From: Rhodospirillales bacterium
GTDB taxonomy: Bacteria; Pseudomonadota; Alphaproteobacteria; Acetobacterales; Acetobacteraceae
Direction: 5' to 3'
DNA length: 33,324 bases
NCBI GenBank assembly: GCA_025351925.1
Contig: JANXVC010000430.1
Span: 1 to 33,324 of the forward strand
Positions 24,874 through 31,944 of this stretch are shown piece by piece. The first letter of the stretch is position 1; each line of letters opens with the position of its first letter. The notes beneath the pieces are model-generated. The model did no database searches, was not told the DNA's origin, and saw nothing but the letters and a program-made list of their open reading frames with translations. The translations under genes and the position numbers were made by a program.

Positions 24874-26039
24874 GCACGCTCCAAACTGTGCGGTGGTGGC
24901 GGATCGAGGGCGGCTGGCTGCATGGGCGGCGGGTGGTGCAGCCGGCGGCGCAACCAGACGGCGAGGCGTCGCTCCAGGACGCGCTGGCTGGCATCGGATA
25001 CCGCGAGGGCAGGAGGCAGGGCGGCGACAAAGAACAACAACTGTGCCCACATGCCCACGGCCTGCAAGACGCCAGCCTGCAGCAGGGCGGTTTTGATGCC
25101 GGACATCACGATGGGATGCCATAGATAGAAGCTGTAGCTGATGGTGCCGAGGTATTGGAGCGGGCGTGAGCGCAGCGTGCGGCCGAACGCCCCATAGCCG
25201 CCGACGACTCCAGTGAAGCCGAGCCCTGCCAGCACGAAGCTCAACACGCCGAGCGGCAGCCGCATGTCGGACGACCAGTCCAGCATGGTCGTGCTGATGA
25301 TGCTGTCGGGATGGCTCATCGCGCGGATGGTGCGCCAGCAGAGCAGGAACAGCAGGATGAGCGGGAGCGGATGCCGGGTCAGCCGGAGAAGGCACCCGTT
25401 GCGCGGCCACCCCTCGGCCACCAGCACGCCCGCGAGCAGGAAAGCGCCGCGCGGATAGACGATGATCAGGACGGTCGCGACCGGCACGGCGATCCAGGCG
25501 GCTGCCGATCCCACGCGCCGGCGCATGGCCCAGCATGCGGTGCAAAATAGGTAAAACGCCATTTCATAGCTGAGCGACCAGGCCGCTGGATGGATGTTGT
25601 CGAGCGGCAGGATGCCTGGCAACGCCAGCAGGTTGATGGGGACCTCAATGAGCAGATGGGACAGTGTCTCGTCGGCGAAGCCATGCGTCCTGCTTGCCAG
25701 GCCGAGGGCGGTGATGGTCAGGACGGTGGCCCAGAGCACGGGATAGATGCGGATCGCGCGATCCTCGAAGAAGCTCGCCGGGCTTGCGGCGCGGCGTAGG
25801 GTTCCCGCTATGACATACCCGCTGATGCAGAAGAACAGCTCGACTCCGTATTCCGAGGCCGATGCAAGGAAGAAGCCGATGGGGGAGGCGAGCGGCGGGA
25901 AGGTGCTCAGCCCGGAGTTGACGACGTGGAACACGAACACTGCGAACGCGAATAGACCACGGGCGCCATGTACATTTCGATTGAAATGTTCATACCTCGG
26001 ATGGAACGGTGCTTTGGGAGCAAGCCCGCTTATCGCCAA
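24870..26039 (-). CDS. Acyltransferase 3 family membrane protein (EPS O-acetylation)
   Basis: This 389-residue polytopic protein resembles ExoZ/OatA-type acyltransferases that O-acylate sugars at the cytoplasmic membrane. Family features are GARGLFAFAVFVFHVVNSG with the conserved histidine at 38, FFCISGYVIAGTLRR, RAIRIYPVLWATV, and AAWSLSYEMAFYLF, with about ten helices. The C-terminus is cytoplasmic, basic and Pro-rich. The start is a TTG at 26039, preceded closely by an in-frame stop, so few alternatives exist. Its stop overlaps the GH26 start. It probably acetylates the EPS repeat unit. Confidence 0.85.
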   Translation of the reverse strand: MAISGLAPKAPFHPRYEHFNRNVHGARGLFAFAVFVFHVVNSGLSTFPPLASPIGFFLASASEYGVELFFCISGYVIAGTLRRAASPASFFEDRAIRIYPVLWATVLTITALGLASRTHGFADETLSHLLIEVPINLLALPGILPLDNIHPAAWSLSYEMAFYLFCTACWAMRRRVGSAAAWIAVPVATVLIIVYPRGAFLLAGVLVAEGWPRNGCLLRLTRHPLPLILLFLLCWRTIRAMSHPDSIISTTMLDWSSDMRLPLGVLSFVLAGLGFTGVVGGYGAFGRTLRSRPLQYLGTISYSFYLWHPIVMSGIKTALLQAGVLQAVGMWAQLLFFVAALPPALAVSDASQRVLERRLAVWLRRRLHHPPPMQPAALDPPPPHSLERA

Positions 26040-26247
26040 ATCGATCTTTCACCGGCTGATGCCGGCTATGCCAGGAATTGAACAATAAATAAAAGATTAG
26101 ACGGTCCGCGCCTAGCTGTTTGATGGGCTTCACAAGGCTGCAATGCAGCGAAGCAGATCACAATCGGGCGACAGGGCTGGCGGCGGCGCGGCTTCACGTT
26201 CACACCGCACGTGACTAGGAAGCTTCCCAAGAGCGCGCATCGCAGGC
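26040..26247. promoter_or_regulatory. Divergent intergenic region before the Wzy-like gene
   Basis: These 208 bases separate the divergent acyltransferase and Wzy-like genes. They contain a short hairpin CCGGC-TGAT-GCCGG at 26052-26065 and an AT-rich patch near 26080-26100 that could carry the leftward promoter (TTGTTC on the minus strand). Nothing else is convincing. Confidence 0.35.
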
Positions 26248-27534
26248 ATGGCCCAAACGTTCAAAACCGTCGATCCCCCCGCCCTTCGCCCAGCCCGTGC
26301 GATCCCTGTCATGGCACTGCGCCCGACCGCAAAGTGGGGACGGCTCGGCCCCGGCGCATTCACCTGGGCCACGCTGTTCTGCTGCCTCGTTCTGCAGCGC
26401 TTCGCGATCCCGGCTGGCGGCGAGCTCAAGATCAGCGTCGCCACCCCGCTCGTCTTGGGTCTCGCCGTCTGGGCGCTCGCCAGCGGCACGTTGGTAATCG
26501 AGCGGCGGCGCATGGCGCTGTATTTTGGCCTGTGCGCCATGGCCATCTTCTCGGTCGGCAGCCAGATCAACCTGCCACTCGCCATCGCACCGCGCATGAG
26601 CGTCACCTCGCTTGCCTACTGGCTGGCGATCACCGCCTTCGCCGTGCTGCGGTTCCGGCATTCCGTCAGCGAGACCACGTTCTTCCGCATCGTATCGATT
26701 TGCCTGGCGGTGGTCGCAGTCGCAGGCCTCGCGCAGTTCATCCTGCAGTTTGCCGGGATCAGCTTCTTTGCATTCAGCGGCGTCGTGCCCGATAGCCTGC
26801 TGATCGAGGAGCAGTATGCGGTCACGATCCCGATCGACCGCGGGCTCAACCGATCCAACGGCCTCTTCCTGGTCGAGCCGTCGGTGTTTTCTCAGTTCAT
26901 GGCGGTTGGCGTGATCGTCGAAGCGCTGTATTTCCGCCGTGCTGCCTATCTGGCGTTGTTCTTCGCAGCGCTGCTCGTCTCCGTGTCCGGCACCGGATGG
27001 ATGGTGCTCGGGTCATACATCATCGTGCTCGCGGTCAGCTCGGGCGGGCGCGGCCTGCTGGGCGCGATCCTGCTGGCGGCGGCCTGCGCGCTCGCCTTTA
27101 CCGCGTTGAGTTTGGTGCTGCCCGATGTCGCCGATATGATGTCGAGCCGGGTCAGCGAGTTCACGCTGCCGGGCACGAGCGGCCATGAGCGGTTTGTGAC
27201 GCCCTTTTTGGCCTTGCAAACCCTTTATGAGGCGGCGCCCTGGTCGGTAGTCACCGGGGTCGGCCCTGGCGCGTCGGAGCAACTCATCATCCCGTATATC
27301 TATCACCTGAACACGCCGGTCAAAGTCCTGATGGAATATGGAGCATTCGGCTTGGTGCTCTATCTCGGTCTTCTCACGTGGGGGACCCGCACGAAGCGCC
27401 AGGCCATGCTGCTTGCGCCGCTCATGGTGCTGTTGTTGTTAACTGGTGGTTACCACCAGTTCTCGCCAATCCTGTTTGCCGTGTTGCTTATCGGCACGGT
27501 GGCCTTCGTCCATGAGGACTCGACCGGCGCTTAA
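26248..27534 (+). CDS. Wzy-like polysaccharide polymerase (O-antigen ligase family)
   Basis: The 428-residue protein has about ten to eleven hydrophobic helices and a large periplasmic loop (about 330-370, TSGHERFVTPFLALQTLYEAAPWSVVTGVGPG), the layout of Wzy polymerases and O-antigen ligases. The RFxxP and GVGPG-type segments match the family. It should join flipped repeat units at the periplasmic face. Being the only such protein in the locus, it is the best candidate for the polymerase. An ATG at 26311 is an alternative start; neither has a strong ribosome site. A 21-bp palindrome lies near the 3' end of the gene. Confidence 0.82.
   Translation: MAQTFKTVDPPALRPARAIPVMALRPTAKWGRLGPGAFTWATLFCCLVLQRFAIPAGGELKISVATPLVLGLAVWALASGTLVIERRRMALYFGLCAMAIFSVGSQINLPLAIAPRMSVTSLAYWLAITAFAVLRFRHSVSETTFFRIVSICLAVVAVAGLAQFILQFAGISFFAFSGVVPDSLLIEEQYAVTIPIDRGLNRSNGLFLVEPSVFSQFMAVGVIVEALYFRRAAYLALFFAALLVSVSGTGWMVLGSYIIVLAVSSGGRGLLGAILLAAACALAFTALSLVLPDVADMMSSRVSEFTLPGTSGHERFVTPFLALQTLYEAAPWSVVTGVGPGASEQLIIPYIYHLNTPVKVLMEYGAFGLVLYLGLLTWGTRTKRQAMLLAPLMVLLLLTGGYHQFSPILFAVLLIGTVAFVHEDSTGA
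27441..27461. repeat. 21-bp perfect palindrome inside the Wzy-like gene
   Basis: AACTGGTGGT (27441-27450), one central T, then ACCACCAGTT (27452-27461). The two 10-bp arms are exact reverse complements. It lies within the coding sequence of a conserved LLTGGYHQFS region. With only one spacer base it is more like a protein-binding site than a hairpin. Confidence 0.7.
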
Positions 27535-27540
27535 ACATGC

Positions 27541-27570
27541 TTGACAACTTAAGCTATATGAATTCTGCTT
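27541..27570 (+). promoter_or_regulatory. Possible promoter for the small membrane protein gene
   Basis: A perfect TTGACA lies at 27541-27546, 72 bases before the ATG at 27619, in a short AT-rich interval. The -10 region after 16-18 bases (around TTCTGC/TCTGCT at 27563-27569) is a poor match, so this is tentative. Confidence 0.3.
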
Positions 27571-27618
27571 TACGGCCCGCCACTCCTGGTGTTATTCCTT
27601 TGCCAGGACGGAACAAAA

Positions 27619-28005
27619 ATGCGACAGCCAGATCGGTTCAGCCTTGACCCTAGCCTAACCCAAGCTCCTTGGCAGCAAAGGGCTACGTTTTTTATAACCA
27701 TCAGCGTTGTAGGCACAGTTCTTGCAGTAGCTGTGCTAATATTTGATGGCTGGGTGGATGCGCTGGCAATTTATATTATTTGTTCACTTATTTTAGCGAT
27801 ACTGCTGTCCCGCTTCGCCGCGCGGCCGGAACAACTGCGCGCCGAACCTCTTGCTTTCGGTGGGGCAAGAAATCCTGGCAACTCCCAGCTCGGCTTTTTT
27901 TTCAAACGGATATCTTTGTTCCCTCCTAAACGCGCGCACCGTCCGCCGGATTCGAACAATGTGGTTCCGCCCAGCGGACTCAGCAAAGTAACACTTACGG
28001 ATTGA
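27619..28005 (+). CDS. Small two-helix membrane protein of unknown function
   Basis: The 128-residue product has two predicted membrane helices (about 23-43 and 48-65), a basic residue cluster, and a Pro-rich hydrophilic tail. No family is recognised. The ATG at 27619 follows AGGACGG at a reasonable distance; a start at 27589 is possible. The first half is clearly AT-richer than neighbouring genes, suggesting a different origin or relaxed selection. Its 3' end overlaps the convergent flippase gene by 11 bases. It could be a spurious frame in the second half, but the helices argue that at least the first half is real. Confidence 0.5.
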   Translation: MRQPDRFSLDPSLTQAPWQQRATFFITISVVGTVLAVAVLIFDGWVDALAIYIICSLILAILLSRFAARPEQLRAEPLAFGGARNPGNSQLGFFFKRISLFPPKRAHRPPDSNNVVPPSGLSKVTLTD

Positions 28006-29515
28006 TCGACTCAGAGTGCTGTCCCGGACGCAAGGTGTAGTGAAGGCGCCAAAGGTCACGCAGCATAAGGTTCCCGGCGGGAAGGCACGCCAGCACCATG
28101 GCCGTCGCCCCATAGGACCCAACGAGAGCGGCCGCTAGCCCCATAACACCGGGGGGCCACATCCCACCGGGAAGCAGCGCCAGAATAATGCCGGCTCCGA
28201 GAGCGGCGAATGCGATTGGGGAGATGGTGCCCAGCAGGTCACCGAGGCGCACCGGCCCGCTGCGCGTCACCGCCCAAAACAGCAGCGGCGCCCCGAGCAA
28301 CCAGGCAAAACCGGCCGATGCGGTCGCGACGCCGACGGGACCCCATGGCAGGCCGACAATGAACGAAACCAGCACGATCCCCGACCCGACCGCACCCCAG
28401 ATGAGCTGCTCGCGCGCCCGCCCCTGACTGATGAACAGCCAGGTGATCCCGTTGTTGACGGGCAGCAAAAGGGATCCCACGCCCAGCGCAGCAAAAATCG
28501 GCCCGGCCGCCTGCCACCGCGCGCCGAGCAGCGTGACGATGACCTCATTGGCGAATACGACGCCCCATACCAATCCCGGCAGCGTCACCAGCAGCAGCGC
28601 CCGCAGCACCTGCCGGAAGGTGTTGCGGTAGCGGTCGGGCTCGGTCTGCAGCCGTGACAGCAACGGCACGGTGATCCGGGTGAACGGCGTCGTGAGCTGC
28701 ATGATCGAAGGCAGCAGCAGCCGGAATGCCCGGTTATAGAGGCCGAGTGCCGCGACTCCGCTGGCCCAGCCGATGAGCACGTTGTCGAGGTTGAACGAGA
28801 AGTAGTTGACGAGGTTATAGCCGGTCACGTTGCCGCCAAAGCGGAGCAGCGGGGCCACGCCGGCGTCGAAGCGGGGCCGGCCGGGCCGCCAGCCGGAGGT
28901 GAGCCAGGCGGCGGCCAGGTTGAACGCATTATTGGCGACCTGCATCGCCACCAGCGACCAGTAGCCCAGGCCGTTCCAGGCGCATAGGATGCCGACCACG
29001 GCCGACGCAGCGGTGCTGCCGACGTCAATCGCGGCGAGGGCCATGAATTGCAGCCGGCGGTTCATCAGCGCCATCTGCTGCGCTGCAAGGCCGCCGAGCA
29101 CGAGCGGGATCGCCAGGCAGGCGGTCACTGCCATGGTCTTTGGCTCGTTGTAGAACGTTGCAACCAGCGGCGACGCGATGAGCATCAGAACAGCGAGCCC
29201 CAGGCTGACCGCCACGTTGATCCAAAACAGTCCGGAGAGCTCGCGATGGGTCAGCGTTGGGCGCTGGATCACCGCCTGCGCCAGTCCCAGCTCGGCAAAG
29301 AGCTGGACGAGGCCGATCAGCGGCGCCACCATCGCGACGATGCCGAACTGCTCTGGGGTGAGCAGGCGGGTGAGCGCGATCTGCGCCGCGAACTGCATGA
29401 GAAAGCGGATGCCCTGCGCTCCAAAGGTTGCGGCGGCGCCACGCACGGAACGGCGCTTGAGGTCCGCGTGATCGGAGATCTCCTCGCCGAAATCCAGATG
29501 GATATCGTCGGTCAC
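27995..29515 (-). CDS. Wzx-like flippase (polysaccharide exporter family)
   Basis: The 506-residue protein has about 12-14 hydrophobic helices and typical MOP-superfamily segments: RGAAATFGAQGIRFLMQF, LTRLLTPEQFGIVAMV near the N-terminus, YNLVNYFSFNLDNVLIGWASGV, and LGLYNRAFRLLLPS. It should move undecaprenyl-linked repeat units across the inner membrane. The GTG start at 29515 overlaps the HAD protein stop by four bases (GTGA), so it is probably co-translated with that protein. It converges on the small membrane protein. Confidence 0.88.
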   Translation of the reverse strand: MTDDIHLDFGEEISDHADLKRRSVRGAAATFGAQGIRFLMQFAAQIALTRLLTPEQFGIVAMVAPLIGLVQLFAELGLAQAVIQRPTLTHRELSGLFWINVAVSLGLAVLMLIASPLVATFYNEPKTMAVTACLAIPLVLGGLAAQQMALMNRRLQFMALAAIDVGSTAASAVVGILCAWNGLGYWSLVAMQVANNAFNLAAAWLTSGWRPGRPRFDAGVAPLLRFGGNVTGYNLVNYFSFNLDNVLIGWASGVAALGLYNRAFRLLLPSIMQLTTPFTRITVPLLSRLQTEPDRYRNTFRQVLRALLLVTLPGLVWGVVFANEVIVTLLGARWQAAGPIFAALGVGSLLLPVNNGITWLFISQGRAREQLIWGAVGSGIVLVSFIVGLPWGPVGVATASAGFAWLLGAPLLFWAVTRSGPVRLGDLLGTISPIAFAALGAGIILALLPGGMWPPGVMGLAAALVGSYGATAMVLACLPAGNLMLRDLWRLHYTLRPGQHSESINP

Positions 29516-31623
29516 GCAAGGCCGCCGCGGCGGGGCAGGGCGCGCGTGGCGACCCGGCGCAGGCGACGCACCTCCGCCTGGACGACCGACAGCAGGATTG
29601 TGCGGGCGCGGACGCTGGGGGCGAGCGACCGGAGGAAGCCTCGGCGCCAGAAGCTGTCATTCAGGGCGTCCAGCGCGGCTTTCGCTCCGCTGGCTGCAGG
29701 GACGGTCGGGATGATCGGGCGATAATGCGCTACGCCGAAGCCCTCGGCGTGGGTGACGCCCTGAAAATGCCGGACGTCCTCCGGCGTGGGGGCCCCGAGC
29801 AAGGTTTCGAAGCCGCGCAGGGTGATGGACGCGAGCGCATCGACATGCGCGTCCAATAGCACCGGACGCAACGCGGCTGCGGTGCTGGCCGTCACGTCAT
29901 GGAACAACGCCGCGAGCCGCAGCCGGTCCGCCTCCTGCGGCTCCTCGATGCGGACCGGCGCCGTCCCGTGCCCGTCGGAGCGAACACAGCGAATGCCGGG
30001 TTCGGGTGCCGAGAACAGCAGCTCGGTGATTTCAACCGACCGAGTGAACCGCGCCATGCTGTCCCGCGGCAGCCCATCGGCAAACAGCCAGCCGGACGCT
30101 TCGAGTTTTGCTCCGGCGACCGTTTGAACCCGGCGCTCGAAGGTGCCGAGATAGGCGCCGACCAGCGGCGGCAGCACGCCGGTGCGCGAGCGGCCCAGCA
30201 GCATCAGCGAGCGCTGCAGGCTGCCGTGCCAGCCGAGATCGACGACGACTCCGGAACCGTCATAGAGTGCGACGTCGTCAAGATGCGCGAGCAGCGCCGC
30301 ACGCTCGACCGCGGCCTGCGCGAGGATCGGCTCGGCGAGTGCTGTGAACATCGCCCGCAGCGCCGCACGCCCATCCGCCGTGTGCACCGGCTTGTGCGGA
30401 TCGGCGAAGAACTTGGTCACGACCGCTTGGATCGACGGATCGGCCGGGTCGAGGTCGATGCGGCGGAGGTAGGCGTTGGGCGAGATCGGCGCGCCGGACC
30501 CGAGAAATTCTAGGGCCGTATCGTCCAGCGTTGCGATGTTGGCAAAATTCACGCAGCGGCGCGAGCACCAGACATAGCGGGACGCCACGGCATCGGCTGG
30601 GCGCCAAGCGGCCTCGTAGGCCTTTTGGAAAATGAGCCCGTCGCGCGCAAGGAAGAAGACACGGTCCGTTCCGTGGGCCCGTGCGACACGCCCGACGTGG
30701 CCAGCCATGCCTAGGGCGGCGGGCGCCACGACGAGATGGGCAATGGCGAGCCAGTACGGATCGAAGTCAGGGTCGTCACGGCGCGCGACCAGGTCCTGAC
30801 GGAGCAGGGACGCGAAGACGTCGGTGAGCCAGTGGCCCCGCTGGATCAACCGCGACCCAAGGCGGCGCTCCCCGGGCGGCGTGAGCAGGAAGGGCATCAC
30901 CCCGGCGGCGCGGGCCGCATCGCCGTCGCTCTGCGGGTTGTCGCCGAGATGGACGATCCGGGCATCCGGGGCGAGGCCGGATGCGGCGCGGAGATACGGC
31001 CATACGCTGCCGTCGGCCTTTGCGGCCATAATCTCGCTCGATAGATACAGCCGTTCGAACCCGGTAAACCCGCACTCCGCGAGCATTTGCTCGACACACC
31101 ATCCCGGAAGATACATGTCGGACACCAGCACGACGCGCTGTCCCGCTGCGACCAGCGCCTGGAATGCGGCGGCAACCTGCGGATCGGCGCGTACGCAGCG
31201 GAGTTCTAGGGCGATCTCCTCCTTGGCGATCTGATCGAGATCGACTCCGCCGGCGGCACTCCGTGCTGCAAGCGCCTGTCCGAGCTCGTGGTAGATTGCG
31301 GCGAGCGTCACCTCCGGTTCACCCTTGGCGGCGGCAGCCAGGCGCGCGCGGAGTTCGGCTGCCGCCCGCTCGTGCGAGAAAATTGTTGCCAGCGGCGGGG
31401 CGAGGCGCTCGGCAAGAGCCGTGAACAGGTCCGCAGGTTCGCCGAAGCAGCGGACGAGCAGCGTGTCGAACACGTCGAACGAGACGATGTCGGCGTTTCG
31501 CGCTGCGGCGGTGAAGGCGGCCAGCGTCTTGGCGTGCCGCGCGATGAATGGGGCCGCATCCGGCATCGGCGCAATCTCTCCTGTGGATTCCCTGTGCTCG
31601 GCGTGGGCTGACAGGACAGCCAT
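29512..31623 (-). CDS. HAD-superfamily protein of the COG5610 type
   Basis: The 703-residue protein opens with a HAD domain: SFDVFDTLL (nucleophile Asp50, with Phe at +2 and Asp at +3), VVLVSDMYLP (motif II), AAKADGSVW (motif III lysine), and IVHLGDNPQSDGDAA (motif IV). A second domain from about residue 280 contains VFFLARDGLIFQKAYEAA and YVWCSRRCVNF, as in large HAD-type proteins of polysaccharide clusters. Its reaction is unknown; proteins of this type may act on phosphorylated sugars or lipid-linked intermediates. No signal peptide or helix is visible. Stop overlaps the flippase GTG, suggesting coupling. ATG at 31623 is the first start. Confidence 0.75.
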   Translation of the reverse strand: MAVLSAHAEHRESTGEIAPMPDAAPFIARHAKTLAAFTAAARNADIVSFDVFDTLLVRCFGEPADLFTALAERLAPPLATIFSHERAAAELRARLAAAAKGEPEVTLAAIYHELGQALAARSAAGGVDLDQIAKEEIALELRCVRADPQVAAAFQALVAAGQRVVLVSDMYLPGWCVEQMLAECGFTGFERLYLSSEIMAAKADGSVWPYLRAASGLAPDARIVHLGDNPQSDGDAARAAGVMPFLLTPPGERRLGSRLIQRGHWLTDVFASLLRQDLVARRDDPDFDPYWLAIAHLVVAPAALGMAGHVGRVARAHGTDRVFFLARDGLIFQKAYEAAWRPADAVASRYVWCSRRCVNFANIATLDDTALEFLGSGAPISPNAYLRRIDLDPADPSIQAVVTKFFADPHKPVHTADGRAALRAMFTALAEPILAQAAVERAALLAHLDDVALYDGSGVVVDLGWHGSLQRSLMLLGRSRTGVLPPLVGAYLGTFERRVQTVAGAKLEASGWLFADGLPRDSMARFTRSVEITELLFSAPEPGIRCVRSDGHGTAPVRIEEPQEADRLRLAALFHDVTASTAAALRPVLLDAHVDALASITLRGFETLLGAPTPEDVRHFQGVTHAEGFGVAHYRPIIPTVPAASGAKAALDALNDSFWRRGFLRSLAPSVRARTILLSVVQAEVRRLRRVATRALPRRGGLA

Positions 31624-31944
31624 TCCGGTTGCCGTAACGCGGGCGGGCCGCCGCCGGAAGCGTCTTGGCGCTCACGAATGCGCGGGCACCCCGGTTGAGG
31701 ACCCAGCGCCGCACGGCCGTCTCCGCCGGCGTGCAATCATGCAGTGACCCCCTTAGAGCTCGCGATAGCATCTTGGGGGCCGCATGGACGCAGTCTCTTC
31801 ATGAGTTCTAGCGCCAACTGTCAAGTTTTATCGGTTAATGTTTCCTTAATTGGAAAAATGTAGAACCGGTACTTTCTCGATTGTGCAAAATACCTCGATC
31901 AGGGAGAAATATCCATATATTACGGAAAAGTGAGCACAGGTTCT
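31624..31944. promoter_or_regulatory. Divergent upstream region of the HAD and GH26-CBM genes
   Basis: These 321 bases sit between two divergent starts. The last 120 bases are AT-rich, with an imperfect palindrome TTTCC-TTAATT-GGAAA at 31841-31856 that could be an operator. A CCCCC/GGGGG pair lies at 31748-31779. AGGGAG at 31901-31906 is a good ribosome site but no canonical start follows within ten bases. No RNA gene is seen. Confidence 0.4.

Noticed and set aside
24874-25545. Long N-terminal extension of the GH26 frame
   Set aside because: It overlaps the acyltransferase gene on the same strand in another frame, is Arg/Pro-rich, and would bury the Tat signal; the start at 24873 is well supported.
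26211-26795. 194-codon plus-strand frame within the Wzy-like gene
   Set aside because: Alternative-frame shadow with Arg/His-rich sequence and no helices.
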